From Roseburia sp. (lineage in GTDB: Bacteria > Bacillota > Clostridia > Oscillospirales > Ruminococcaceae): a stretch of DNA of 64,000 nt. Positions within the stretch are counted from its first letter, which is position 1; the number at the start of each line of letters is the position of its first letter. Location: contig JAMPCH010000002.1 in the NCBI GenBank assembly GCA_023666265.1, forward strand, positions 1 through 64,000, in the 5' to 3' direction. Shown here piece after piece: positions 41,113 through 50,314 of this stretch. The notes beneath the pieces are model-generated. The model did not search any database. It was not told the origin of the DNA and was given only the letters and a program-made list of their open reading frames with translations. A program made the translations under genes and the position numbers.

Positions 41113-42002
41113 CGGAGCTCGAGGCGGGCTGTTGGATCTCGGCGGTCGCGCCGACCGAGGCGGAGATCTCGATGCTCGAGGACGACCTCGGGATCGACCG
41201 CGACTTTTTACGCTCCGCCCTCGACGAGGAGGAGAGCTCGCGTATCGAGAGCGACGAGGGTCAGACCCTCATCGTACTCGACTATCCTGTCGCGGAAAAA
41301 AGCGACGGCGACGAACAGACCTTCTCCTACTATACCCTCCCGATGGGGATCATCCTGACCGACAGCTATGTCATCACCGTCAGCCTCAAGGAGAACACGA
41401 TCATCGACGATTTCGCGAAGGGGGTCGTCAAAAGCGTCAAGACCCAGTTTAAGACCCGCTTTATCTTTTGTATCCTCCTTAGGATCGCGGCGAAATACCT
41501 CCTGTTTTTAAAACAGATCGATAAGATCTTTAACTATGTACAAAAACAGCTCCACCGCTCGATGAAGAATAAATCGCTGATCCAGCTCCTCGATCTCGAG
41601 AAGTCGCTCGTTTACTTCTCGACCTCTCTCAAGTCGACGGAGAGCGTCCTCGAGAAGCTCCTACGCGGGCGGATCATTAAGCTTTATGAGGACGACCAAG
41701 AGCTTCTCGAGGACGTCCTCGTCGAGGTAAAACAGGCGATCGAGATGAGTAATATCTACTCAAATATCCTCTCCAACACGATGGACGCCTACGCGAACGT
41801 TATCTCGAACAACCTAAATCAAGTCATGAAGGTCTTAACGGTCATCACGATCGTACTCGAGCTCCCGAACATCGTATTCAGCTTTTATGGGATGAATACG
41901 GGCGACCTCCCGCTCCCGTATACGGGCTTCGCCGGGGCGCTCGGGATCGTCCTCGCGGTCGCGGCGGGCGTCGTGATCACAAAGAGTAAGTTTTATAAAT
42001 AA
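41067..42002 (+). CDS. corA: CorA family magnesium transporter
   Basis: 311 residues. A soluble N-terminal domain and a long helix precede two C-terminal membrane helices. The selectivity motif is present as FSFYGMNTGDLPLPYTGF, and the last helix ends in KSKFYK. GAAAGGAAA precedes the ATG. It forms a pentameric Mg2+ (or Co2+/Ni2+) channel. It is alone on its mRNA with a long leader. Confidence 0.94.
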   Translation: MLTFYKTVGNGLEELAELEAGCWISAVAPTEAEISMLEDDLGIDRDFLRSALDEEESSRIESDEGQTLIVLDYPVAEKSDGDEQTFSYYTLPMGIILTDSYVITVSLKENTIIDDFAKGVVKSVKTQFKTRFIFCILLRIAAKYLLFLKQIDKIFNYVQKQLHRSMKNKSLIQLLDLEKSLVYFSTSLKSTESVLEKLLRGRIIKLYEDDQELLEDVLVEVKQAIEMSNIYSNILSNTMDAYANVISNNLNQVMKVLTVITIVLELPNIVFSFYGMNTGDLPLPYTGFAGALGIVLAVAAGVVITKSKFYK

Positions 42003-42013
42003 CGTGACCAAAT

Positions 42014-42046
42014 AAAAAGCCGTTCCTTCTCGGGAGCGGCTTTTTT
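42014..42046. terminator. Bidirectional terminator between corA and the RlmL-type gene
   Basis: AAAAAGCCGTTCC, TTCTC, GGGAGCGGCTTTTTT. Serves both converging genes. Confidence 0.93.
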
Positions 42047-42051
42047 ATGCT

Positions 42052-43170
42052 TCACCCTCTGTATGAGTACAGCCTGCATTGCAACATACCGTTATAGAGC
42101 TTGCGGTTTTTCGCCGCCTTTTCGCCGAAGAGCGCCTCAAACTCCCCGTCCGAGGTGATGACGTAAAGCTCGCTCTCCCCGAGGGGGAGGAGGCGTTCCC
42201 CCATCGTCCGATAGATCGCGTGCGCCTCCTCGACCTCGCCCATACGCTCGGCGTAAGGGGGATTTGTGATGAGCTTGATTTTTGGGGAAGGCGCGGTAAA
42301 TTCGCGGATCGAGCGCCTTTTTACGGCGATGAGCCCTTCGACCCCCGCCTTTCGCGCGTTCTCCTCCGTGAGGGCGACCGCCTCGGGGTCGAGGTCATAG
42401 CCAAAGGCGCGGAAGGAGCAATCCTCCCTCACCGCCGCGCGCGCCTCCTCAAATGCCGCCGCCCAGACCCCCGGGTCGCTCTTACTCCAAGTCTCGGCGA
42501 CGAAACGGCGGTTTAGCCCCGGCGCGATCCGCGCCGCCTTCATCGCCGCCTCGATCAGGATCGTCCCGCTCCCGCAGAAGGGGTCGACGACGGTATCATA
42601 CTCCCGTACCCGCGCGAGGTCGACGATCCCCGCCGCGAGCGTCTCTTTGATCGGGGCGGCGTTTGAGCGGGCGCGGTAGCCGCGCTTATGAAGCCCGACC
42701 CCCGAGGTATCGAGCGTGACCGTGATTTGATCCTTCATCAAAAGAAATCGGATCGGGAGGGTCGCGCCCGTCTCGGGAAGGGTCGTGAGCCGATATTTTT
42801 CCTGCATTCTGAGGACGAACGCCTTCTTGAGCGTCCGCTGGATCGCGGGGATACTCGTCAGCGCCGAGTTCAGGGAATTTCCCTTCACGATATGAAGCTT
42901 TTCGTCCTTCGCGGCGTACTCCTCGATCGGGATCGCCCGCGCTCCCTCAAAAAGCTCGTCAAAGCTCCCCGCGCGGAAAGAGCCGAGGACGATCCCGATC
43001 CGCTCCGCGACGGAGGAGGTAATATTCGCCCGCGCGACGACCGCCTCGTCGCCGCTGAAATCCACGCGCCCGTCCCTTACCTCGATCCCTTCGCCGCCCG
43101 CCCGTTTCAGCTCAAAGGCGAGCGTTTTTTCCAGTCCGAAGTGACAGGGCGCGGTAAGCCGATCGATCAT
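42052..43170 (-). CDS. THUMP-domain class I RNA methyltransferase (RlmL-type)
   Basis: 372 residues. An N-terminal THUMP region covers residues 1-150 (CHFGLEKTLAFELKRAGGEG). The methyltransferase has YDTVVDPFCGSGTILIEAAMKA, GYDLDPEAVALTEENARKAG and the catalytic motif LITNPPYAERMG. This matches the N2-guanosine methyltransferase half of RlmKL, as in Bacillus YpsC; the exact target guanosine is not certain. AAGGGACGG precedes the ATG. It has its own promoter about 140 bp upstream. Confidence 0.9.
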   Translation of the reverse strand: MIDRLTAPCHFGLEKTLAFELKRAGGEGIEVRDGRVDFSGDEAVVARANITSSVAERIGIVLGSFRAGSFDELFEGARAIPIEEYAAKDEKLHIVKGNSLNSALTSIPAIQRTLKKAFVLRMQEKYRLTTLPETGATLPIRFLLMKDQITVTLDTSGVGLHKRGYRARSNAAPIKETLAAGIVDLARVREYDTVVDPFCGSGTILIEAAMKAARIAPGLNRRFVAETWSKSDPGVWAAAFEEARAAVREDCSFRAFGYDLDPEAVALTEENARKAGVEGLIAVKRRSIREFTAPSPKIKLITNPPYAERMGEVEEAHAIYRTMGERLLPLGESELYVITSDGEFEALFGEKAAKNRKLYNGMLQCRLYSYRG

Positions 43171-43311
43171 TTTCCCGTCCCTTCCCGCGATGTTGTCAAT
43201 ACTTAAAAGAAGGCTAATAAAGGAATAAGCTGCTTACCCTGTTCCAAAGCGTAGCAGCTTATACACAAAAAGTCGGGAGCGGTTACCCTTGCGACCACTC
43301 TTGACTATTTT

Positions 43312-43340
43312 ATAATACCATAAGCCGCGATTTTTGTCAA
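43312..43340 (-). promoter_or_regulatory. Promoter of the RlmL-type gene
   Basis: Minus strand -35 TTGACA (43335-43340), 17 bp, -10 TATTAT (43312-43317). The 135 nt leader contains a hairpin ATAAGCTGCT/AGCAGCTTAT (43225-43262). Nothing else is seen in 43171-43380. Confidence 0.8.
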
Positions 43341-43380
43341 GCCAAAATGATTTGATCTCGCCGTTTTTTGCGCCTTCACT

Positions 43381-43545
43381 AAGAACATGTCTTCACAAGA
43401 TATTGCACGCGTCTTTTCGGCAAATTTTGCCGACGACTTCGTCAGAAACCCTTGAAATACATCAAGTATTCCTGCGGATTTTCTCCTCGACCTCGACAAA
43501 ATTTGTCCAAAAATCCACGTACAAATCTTATGAAGACAAGTTCTA
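43381..43545. repeat. 160 bp dispersed palindromic element, copy B
   Basis: Ends TGTCTTCA and TGAAGACA are inverted repeats; the arms share GATATTG.ACGC.TCTTTTCG.CAAATTTTGCCGA with copy A at 17286-17445. The central hairpin is AATAC-ATCAA-GTATT: its sequence differs from copy A but still pairs. It lies directly after the penicillin-binding protein gene. Confidence 0.75.
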
Positions 43546-43589
43546 AAAATAAACGGCTTTAAAGTCGAGTTTTACTCGTATCTCTCCGC

Positions 43590-46043
43590 TTAGCGGAAGA
43601 TCGGAAGCTCGGCCTCGTCATGCTCCGCCCAGTACGTCCCGTCGTGCTTGGAGTCACAGCTCGCGGGGATATTCGACGCGCGGTAATAGCCGATCGTCGT
43701 CTGAGGGCATTGCGACGTGGCGAGTAAGCCCGTCTCGTTACAATAGCTCAGCGTAAGGGTCGAGCTGTCGGGCGTAAAGCTTTGCTCGGTCTCGGTGTCG
43801 ACCATCTCGACCATAATGTCGTGCCACGCCATCGCGAGCGTCCGATAGCCGTCGGTCTTTTTGATCTCGTGGTTATCGTCATAGGCGAGCCGATAACAGG
43901 CGACATAGCGCGGCGTAAGCCCCGCAAAAAGGAGGTTTGACCAGTCGTTCGCCGTACCCGTCTTACCGACGACCTCAACGCTCCCGAGCTTGGCGTTTTT
44001 CCCCGTCCCATATTCGTCCTGGATGACCTTTAGCATCATACGATTGGTGATCCACGCGCTGTCCTCGGCGATCGCGCGTTTCCCCGTCGTGTCCTGTTCG
44101 AGGACGGTCTTACCGTTACTGTCAACGACCTTTGAGTAAAAATAGGGCTTATAATACATCCCGCCGTTCCCCATGATCTGATACGCGGCGGTGAGCTCGA
44201 CGAGCGTCGCCCCGTCCGTAAGTCCGCCCGTGGCGAGCGGCGAATACGCGACGTCATTCACACTGTCGAGGTGAGAAAAGCCAAGCTGGTGGACGAGCTG
44301 GTTAAACGAATTCGTCAGCCCGACCTTTTGCATGGTACGCGCGGCGATCGTATTCATCGACTGTTGGATCGCGTACCACGTCGGGTAATAATTCCCCGTA
44401 CCAAAGCCCGCCTGTTCGTAGTTATGCGGCCAGCGGACGGTATCCGTCTCCTCGTCATAGCCCGCCGAAGCGTCATGACTCCCCTCGCCCGCGTAAGCGG
44501 CGGGGATCCGCCCGGAGGAATCCTTTTGCATGGTCGAATAGGTGATCAGATCCATATCGATCGCGAGCGAATAATTCCCGATCGGCTTAATGGTCGAGCC
44601 GATCGCGCTCACCGCTTGAGTCGCGCGGTTAAAGCAGTTATCGCCCGGCTTTTCGCCGAAGCCCCCCGCGACCGCGAGGACGTTCCCACGATAGTCCATG
44701 ATGACGAAAGCGCCCTGTAAAAGGTTCTTACTGTCGGCGGGGAGGGTCGCGTCATAAGCGGTCAGGAAGGTATAGGGGTCGCGCGCCTTCGCCTCGAGCT
44801 TATCCTGCATCTCCATATCCATATTTAAATAGGCGGTATAGCCCCCGCTACTGAATTTCTCACGCGCGGCGGAGTAGGAAATATCAAACAAATCGGCGAA
44901 GTCGTTAATGATCTGATTGAGCGCCGCGTCGACGTACCAGTTCTGAGAGACGGTATAGTCGCCGTTCCATTGATACGCGCTCGACGAAGCCTCGCCGAGG
45001 ATCTCATCCCACGAAACGTTTTCGTAATAGAGATCCTCCTCGCTCTCGTCCTCATAGATCCCGTAATACTCGTTATAGCGCTCGTCGACATAGCCGTAAT
45101 AATCGCCCTTTACGGGTCGGCGAAAGCGAACCTGTTCCTCATACGCCTCCTCATATTCGCGGGTCGAGATATAGCCGTTTTTATACATCTGATCGAGGGC
45201 GTAGGTCTGACGGATCCGCGACTGTCTTAAATTGGCGTAGGGGTTATAATTCGAGGGCGAGCGGACGAGCCCCGCTAAGATCGCCGCCTCGGCGATCGTG
45301 AGATCCTTTACGTCCTTCCCAAAATATTGATACGCCGCCGAGCCGATCCCACAGGACGTACCGCCGAAGCTGATCCGATTTAAATAGCTCTCGAGGATGT
45401 CGTATTTCGTATACTTATTCTCGAGCGAGAGAGCGCGAAAGATCTCGCGGAGCTTACGCCCGATCGTCGTCTCTTTATCCTGTGTAATATCGCGGACGAG
45501 CTGTTGGGTGATCGTCGAGCCGCCCTCCGTCCCGCTGTCAAAGACCGCCTTGACCGTGACGCTCAAGGTACGCTTCCAGTCTACGCCGTCATGCTCAAAA
45601 AAGCGCTCATCCTCGACCGAGATAAACGCGTCGAGTACGTGCTGGGGGATATCCTCGATGTCCGTCCAGACGCGATCCTCCTTGTCGCTGCTGACCTGCT
45701 TAACGAGGACGTCCTCGCCGTCGGCATTCGTCGCGTAGAGGAAGCTCGAGTAGGAGAGCTCGACGTCTCTCAGGTCGACGTCAAAGCTGCTCTCCGCGAA
45801 CTGCATCACATAGACGGCGAGCGCCGTCACCACGATACAAAGCGTAATGATCAGGATCAAGATCATACAAAGGATCGCCGTCCCCGCCGCCGAAAGTACC
45901 GCGCCGATCCGCTGGAGCGGGGTCGGCTTATGGAGGAGCGAACCCTTATCGGCGGACTTCGCCCGCTTTTGGGTCGGCTCGTTATAATCCTCGTCCTTGA
46001 TCCTTACGCGGCGGATCTTTTTTTCGTTCTTTTCCTTACTCAT
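43590..46043 (-). CDS. Class A penicillin-binding protein (transglycosylase/transpeptidase)
   Basis: 817 residues. One N-terminal membrane helix (about 45-75) is followed by a GT51 transglycosylase domain: SVEDERFFEHDGVDWKRT, EGGSTITQQLVRD, NRISFGGTSCGIGSAAYQYFGK and AAILAGLVRSPSNYNPY. The transpeptidase domain has the active serine in AIGSTIKPIGNY (SxxK), then a serine motif and KTGTAND (KTG box). It polymerises and cross-links peptidoglycan outside the membrane. The N-terminal tail is basic. Own promoter, no partner gene. Confidence 0.96.
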   Translation of the reverse strand: MSKEKNEKKIRRVRIKDEDYNEPTQKRAKSADKGSLLHKPTPLQRIGAVLSAAGTAILCMILILIITLCIVVTALAVYVMQFAESSFDVDLRDVELSYSSFLYATNADGEDVLVKQVSSDKEDRVWTDIEDIPQHVLDAFISVEDERFFEHDGVDWKRTLSVTVKAVFDSGTEGGSTITQQLVRDITQDKETTIGRKLREIFRALSLENKYTKYDILESYLNRISFGGTSCGIGSAAYQYFGKDVKDLTIAEAAILAGLVRSPSNYNPYANLRQSRIRQTYALDQMYKNGYISTREYEEAYEEQVRFRRPVKGDYYGYVDERYNEYYGIYEDESEEDLYYENVSWDEILGEASSSAYQWNGDYTVSQNWYVDAALNQIINDFADLFDISYSAAREKFSSGGYTAYLNMDMEMQDKLEAKARDPYTFLTAYDATLPADSKNLLQGAFVIMDYRGNVLAVAGGFGEKPGDNCFNRATQAVSAIGSTIKPIGNYSLAIDMDLITYSTMQKDSSGRIPAAYAGEGSHDASAGYDEETDTVRWPHNYEQAGFGTGNYYPTWYAIQQSMNTIAARTMQKVGLTNSFNQLVHQLGFSHLDSVNDVAYSPLATGGLTDGATLVELTAAYQIMGNGGMYYKPYFYSKVVDSNGKTVLEQDTTGKRAIAEDSAWITNRMMLKVIQDEYGTGKNAKLGSVEVVGKTGTANDWSNLLFAGLTPRYVACYRLAYDDNHEIKKTDGYRTLAMAWHDIMVEMVDTETEQSFTPDSSTLTLSYCNETGLLATSQCPQTTIGYYRASNIPASCDSKHDGTYWAEHDEAELPIFR

Positions 46044-46109
46044 ATCAAAATCCCTCTTATCAAGCCCAAAACTGCCAAAACTCCGCTTGTCGGAGTGATA
46101 TACGAATAT

Positions 46110-46138
46110 ATTATACCATATTTTTTTTTAAATGTTAA
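46110..46138 (-). promoter_or_regulatory. Promoter of the penicillin-binding protein gene
   Basis: Minus strand -35 TTAACA (46133-46138), 17 bp, -10 TATAAT (46110-46115). Confidence 0.78.
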
Positions 46139-46180
46139 TACCTTCGCCGAAATTTTCACAAAGATTTTTTTGAAGGGTTA

Positions 46181-46228
46181 AAATCGCCGCTTACGGAGAC
46201 CTTCCGTAAGCGGCGGTTTTGTTTTTTT
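46181..46228. terminator. Terminator between the split secreted protein gene and the PBP gene
   Basis: CGCCGCTTACGGA (46185-46197) pairs with TCCGTAAGCGGCG (46203-46215). T runs follow on both strands, weaker on the minus strand (ATTTTAA), where the gene at 46282 ends. Confidence 0.75.
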
Positions 46229-46281
46229 GTTTGGGGAAGGAGCGGGGGCGGCAGGTCGCCGCTCCTTCTCCGGGGAAACGG

Positions 46282-47430
46282 TCAATTCGCGGCTTTGGCT
46301 TTTTTGACCGTGACCTTGATCGAGCGCTTTTTCCCGGAAACAAGCTCTTTTATGACGATCGAGGTCTTTCCGACGGATTTGGGAGAGATCGTAAAGCAAT
46401 AGACGCTCTTGTAATTATCGTCCTTAATGCTTTTAAGCTCTTTTTGGAGCGCCGAAAGCTCCGACCGAAGCTTCTCTATCTCCGCGTTAAGCGCCGTTTT
46501 CGCGTCCTCGTCCGCTTCCTTCAGCTCGTTCTCCTTGTTTAGGATCGTTTCTTCCTTCGCGTCGATCGCGCGCTCTATTTCGCTCGATTTCAATTCGTAA
46601 TAACTCGATTTCATTGGCGCTAAAGCGCCGTATTCCCAGTTATACCAAATTTTATCATAATGTTCTACCTCATCAAGCTCAACAACAGCGCCGTCGTAAG
46701 AGCCTTCGATCATATACTGAAAGCAATCGGGGCTTATCTTAGGGTCAGCCAAACAGACGGTGACCGGGTCGTCCCCCACCGTAAACGTTAGACCCTTATC
46801 GCTTTTCGCTAAGGTCGGGAAAACATAGCCGCCGTCGAACGCACCCCAAGAAAGCTTGGAAACGTCGGTCGTATAGGTGATCCCGGAGGGCGCGATCCCT
46901 ACACTTACCTCCGCCATTACGGGGTCGATCCCGTATGTTTCTCCGAGACCGCCGTCCCCGCTCCAAACGAGCTTTTTATCGATGACCTCATAGACCTAGA
47001 CGCTAACGCTTCCCGCCCTTTTCTTCGCGGTAACGGTGACCTTCCCGCTGTTGTCGATCCGCGCGGTCGCTATGTCCTTTACGCTCCGCGTGACGGACTG
47101 ACTGACCTTCCCGTCCGAAAAGAGCTTCGCGAAATCGTCGCAACCTTGAACCTCCTCGGGTAAGACCGCGACATACAGCTTAGAACCGAGCATTTTCCCG
47201 ACGAACTGAAAGATCGCCGATTTATAATAGCCCCGATAGCTCCCGTCCGAGAGCTTTGTATCTTTCCCGTTTACACAGGTCTCGCCCCTCGACAGCTGAA
47301 CCAACTCGGAACAGAAAGCCGTTGTTCCCCCTGTCCCGGTCTGTTCCTCCGCGTAAGCGGGGATCGTCCCGCTCAAAAGCATGACCGCCGCAAGCAGACC
47401 CGACATCAATTTTTTAATGACCGTTCTCAT
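46282..47430 (-). pseudogene. Secreted protein of unknown function interrupted by one in-frame amber codon
   Basis: One frame of 383 codons runs from ATG 47430 to 46282 with a single TAG at 46996-46998. The first part (144 residues) starts with a signal peptide (KLMSGLLAAVMLLSGTIPAYA). After the TAG the frame continues at once as VYEVIDKKLVWSGDGGLGET, which extends the beta-strand just before it, and runs to a coiled coil (about residues 285-325 of the joined frame) and a basic end (KKAKAAN). There is no frameshift and no gap. The promoter is perfect and a terminator follows. So it is either a recent nonsense mutation, a sequencing error or read-through. If translated only to the TAG, the product is a 144-residue secreted fragment. 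Family not recognised. Confidence 0.78.
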
Positions 47431-47489
47431 TTTCGTTCCTCCTTGAACTTGATTTTTCCGACTGTGAGCCGGATTTTTCTTTTTTTCCC

Positions 47490-47518
47490 ATTATATCACA
47501 ATATTTTTCTTATGTCAA
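47490..47518 (-). promoter_or_regulatory. Promoter of the amber-interrupted gene
   Basis: Minus strand consensus -35 TTGACA (47513-47518), 17 bp, consensus -10 TATAAT (47490-47495). GGAGG precedes the start codon. Confidence 0.88.
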
Positions 47519-47587
47519 GTAATATTTTCAACTTATAGCAGGTTTATTTTTCGGGACAATGTGATACCATAAGAGGGGGGTGGTCGT

Positions 47588-47929
47588 ATGTACGTGGATT
47601 ATAAGGAGCTCGGCGCAAGGATCGCCGCGCGGCGGCGCGAGCTCGGGCTGAAGCAATATCAGGTCAGCGAGCGGGCGGGGCTTTCCGATAAATATATCTC
47701 CTGTATCGAGACGGCGCGGTCGATCCCGAGTATCGACGTATTGATGCGGATCTGTGACGCGCTCGAAACCACGCCCGACCTGCTCCTCCTCGGGGCGGTC
47801 GGCGAAAAGGACGACGATACCCTCGAGCGGCAGACGCTTCGGAAGCTCGGAAGGCTCGACCCGCCCGCGCGGCGGCTCGCGCTCGAGAACCTCGAGCGGT
47901 TCATTCAGTATGAGGCGGATCGGAAGTAG
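47588..47929 (+). CDS. XRE-family transcriptional regulator
   Basis: 113 residues. A helix-turn-helix domain (LGARIAARRRELGLKQYQVSERAGLSDKYISCIETARSIPS) is followed by a helical tail (RLDPPARRLALENLERFI). The start follows GGGGGGTGG. It is just upstream of the bile salt hydrolase gene, whose promoter starts 4 bases after its stop, so it may regulate that gene; no clear palindrome supports this. Confidence 0.9.
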   Translation: MYVDYKELGARIAARRRELGLKQYQVSERAGLSDKYISCIETARSIPSIDVLMRICDALETTPDLLLLGAVGEKDDDTLERQTLRKLGRLDPPARRLALENLERFIQYEADRK

Positions 47930-47932
47930 GGC

Positions 47933-47961
47933 TTGACAAAGCTTTACGGTTATGTTAGTAT
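47933..47961 (+). promoter_or_regulatory. Promoter of the bile salt hydrolase gene
   Basis: -35 TTGACA (47933-47938), 17 bp, -10 TAGTAT (47956-47961). A GGAAAGGCGC...GCGCACGCCTTCTC palindrome lies in the leader (47978-48017). Confidence 0.82.
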
Positions 47962-48049
47962 GAAAGAAACACAGGTGGGAAAGGCGCAGAAGCGCCGCTC
48001 CGGCGCACGCCTTCTCAAAAAAATAAAAACAAAAAAGGAGAGATCGAAT

Positions 48050-49024
48050 ATGTGTACGGCGGCAACGTATCGGACAAAGGACTTTTATTTCGGGAGGACG
48101 CTCGATTACGAGTTTTCCTACGGCGACAGCGTCGTGGTCATGCCGCGGCGCTATCCGCTCGAATTTCGGAGCATGGGGCGGCTCGACAGCCATTTCGCGC
48201 TCGTCGGTATGGCGCACGTCGCGGACGGCTATCCGCTTTTTTACGACGCGATCAACGAAAAGGGGCTCGGTATGGCGGGCTTAAACTTCGTCGGGAACGC
48301 CGTCTACGCCGAAAAAACGCCCGGGCGGGACAACGTGTGTCAATTCGAGTTTATCGCGTGGATCTTGTCTCAATGCGGCTCGCTCGGCGAGGCGCGGGCG
48401 CTCCTCGAGCGGATCAACCTCGACCGCGAGCCTTTCAGCGACCGCCTCCCGACCTCTCAGCTCCATTGGATCATCGCGGACAAGAGCGGCGCGATCACGG
48501 TCGAGTCGGTTCGCGAGGGGTTTAAAATTTATGAGAACCCCGTCGGCGTATTGACGAACAATCCGCCGTTCGATATGCAGATGCAAAATCTAAACAATTA
48601 TATGAGCCTATCGCCCAAAGACCCCGTTGATACCTTTGGGGAAGGCGTTTCGCTCACCCGCTACAGTCGAGGAATGGGGGCGCTCGGGCTTCCCGGCGAC
48701 CTCTCGTCTCAATCGCGCTTCGTCCGCGTCGCTTTTGTGAAGGCGAATTCCCGTTCGGGCGATTCCGAGGAGGAGAGCGTGAGCCAGTTCTTTCATATCC
48801 TCGGCTCGGTCGATCAACAGCGCGGCTGCTGTGAGCTGGACGGCGGGAAATATGAGGTCACGCTCTATACGTCCTGTTGTAACGCCGATAAGGGGATCTA
48901 TTATTACACGACCTATGATAATCATCAGATCACCGCCGTGGATATGCACCGCGAAAACCTCGACGGCGAGGCGCTGATCCGCTATACGCCGATCAGCGGG
49001 GAACAAATTTGTTATCAGAATTGA
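48050..49024 (+). CDS. bsh: Choloylglycine hydrolase (bile salt hydrolase)
   Basis: 324-residue Ntn hydrolase. The mature enzyme would start at the nucleophile Cys2 after loss of Met1. The other active-site residues known from Clostridium perfringens BSH are present: Arg16 and Asp19 (FGRTLDYE), Asn79 (GMAGLNF), Asn170 (GVLTNNPPF) and Arg223 (SSQSRFVRVAF). VTLYTSCCNADKGIYYYTTYDNHQI matches the C-terminal part closely. It splits taurine or glycine from bile salts. The closest other family, penicillin V acylase, is less likely from the overall similarity. The ATG follows AAAGGAG. The cell must live where bile salts occur. Confidence 0.92.
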   Translation: MCTAATYRTKDFYFGRTLDYEFSYGDSVVVMPRRYPLEFRSMGRLDSHFALVGMAHVADGYPLFYDAINEKGLGMAGLNFVGNAVYAEKTPGRDNVCQFEFIAWILSQCGSLGEARALLERINLDREPFSDRLPTSQLHWIIADKSGAITVESVREGFKIYENPVGVLTNNPPFDMQMQNLNNYMSLSPKDPVDTFGEGVSLTRYSRGMGALGLPGDLSSQSRFVRVAFVKANSRSGDSEEESVSQFFHILGSVDQQRGCCELDGGKYEVTLYTSCCNADKGIYYYTTYDNHQITAVDMHRENLDGEALIRYTPISGEQICYQN

Positions 49025-49085
49025 AAGACGGAGAGAAAAATATATTTATGCGGGGACGCTGTCCCGCGATCTTTATATTAAAACA

Positions 49086-49122
49086 CAAAAAGCGGCGGTC
49101 ACAAAAACCGCCGCTTTTTCTT
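49086..49122. terminator. Bidirectional terminator between bsh and glgD
   Basis: AAAAAGCGGCGGT, CACAAAA, ACCGCCGCTTTTT, with T runs on both strands. Confidence 0.93.
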
Positions 49123-49162
49123 TCTTCGCCGAGGCGAAGTCCTGCCTTAAATAAACTTAAGC

Positions 49163-50290
49163 TCAAACCCCCGCGCCCTTATTGATAAAGACGGGGTAAT
49201 CGACCGTCCCGCCGAGGCTTCGATAATCGCCGACCTTTACATTTTTATCCGCGAGGACGTAATTTAACTCACACTTATCACCGACCTCGGTATCCTGCAT
49301 TAAAATACAGTTCTTTACGACCGAACCCTTCCCGACCTTTACGCCGCGAAACAGCACCGAGTTTTCGACCGTTCCCTCGACGATACAGCCGTCCGCGATC
49401 AGGGTATTTTTAACGGACGCGTCGATGCCGTATTTCGCGGGCGCGCTGTCGCGGATCTTTGTATAGATCGGGTCGTCGGAGTTAAACAGCTCCGCGCGGA
49501 CGTCCTTCTCCATGATCTCCATATTCGCGCGGTAATAGGACTGGATACTGTCGATCTGGGCGCAATAGCCCTCGAAGAGGTAGCCGCTCACCTTAAACTC
49601 GTGGAGACGATGCTGTAAAACGTCGACCTCAAAGCTATAAAGATTACGGCTCTCGGACTCGTTGATGACCTTCAGGAGAAATTCCTTGGACATCACGAAA
49701 ATATTCATACTCGTGTCAAATTCGCCGTCGAACTCAGGGCGGATCAAAACGTCATAGACCTCGCCCTTATCGTTAAGCTTTAGGACGGTACGGGTCTTTA
49801 ACTCGTCCGCCGTATAAGTATCCCGCTTATAGACGACGGTCAGATCCGCGCCCTGTTCCTCGTGAAAGTCGACGACCTTTTTATAGTCGATATTCGCGAC
49901 GCAGTCACAGTCGGTCATCAGAACGTAATCCGCGAGCGAGGTCTGGATAAACCGCTTCGCGCCGGAGAGCGCCTCGAGCCGCCCGCGATACTGACCGCCG
50001 TTCCCGAAGTTACTGTACGGCGAGAGGAAGTGTAACCCGCCCGTCTTACGGGAGAGATCCCATTCGTCGCCCGAGGCGATATGGTCGAGGAGGGACTGAT
50101 AATTCGCCTTCGTGACAACGCCGACGTTGGAGATCCCCGAGTTGACCATATTCGAGAGCGGGAAGTCGATCAGACGGTAGCGCGCCCCGAAGGGAACCGA
50201 AGCCATCGCGCGGTTCTTTGTAAGATCGTTTACGGTCATGTCGTGCATATTCGCGAAGATCAGACCGAGTACGTTAGACATATTAGCCAT
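49163..50290 (-). CDS. glgD: Glucose-1-phosphate adenylyltransferase subunit GlgD
   Basis: 375 residues. It keeps the nucleotidyltransferase fold (NRAMASVPFGARYRLIDFPLSNMVNSGISNVGV) but lacks the full GGxGxRL loop at its N-terminus, as GlgD does. A left-handed beta helix ends the protein (VENSVLFRGVKVGKGSVVKNCILMQDTEVGDKCELNYV). In Firmicutes GlgD is the regulatory partner of GlgC. Last gene of the glgB-glgC-glgD operon. Confidence 0.95.
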   Translation of the reverse strand: MANMSNVLGLIFANMHDMTVNDLTKNRAMASVPFGARYRLIDFPLSNMVNSGISNVGVVTKANYQSLLDHIASGDEWDLSRKTGGLHFLSPYSNFGNGGQYRGRLEALSGAKRFIQTSLADYVLMTDCDCVANIDYKKVVDFHEEQGADLTVVYKRDTYTADELKTRTVLKLNDKGEVYDVLIRPEFDGEFDTSMNIFVMSKEFLLKVINESESRNLYSFEVDVLQHRLHEFKVSGYLFEGYCAQIDSIQSYYRANMEIMEKDVRAELFNSDDPIYTKIRDSAPAKYGIDASVKNTLIADGCIVEGTVENSVLFRGVKVGKGSVVKNCILMQDTEVGDKCELNYVLADKNVKVGDYRSLGGTVDYPVFINKGAGV

Positions 50291-50314
50291 TTTTATTCTG
50301 TTCCTTTCTTTTGA

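Noticed and set aside
46282..47430. Genetic code with TAG reassigned
   Set aside because: Other genes in the window end in TAG (for example ylmH at 25809), so the amber codon is a stop in general.
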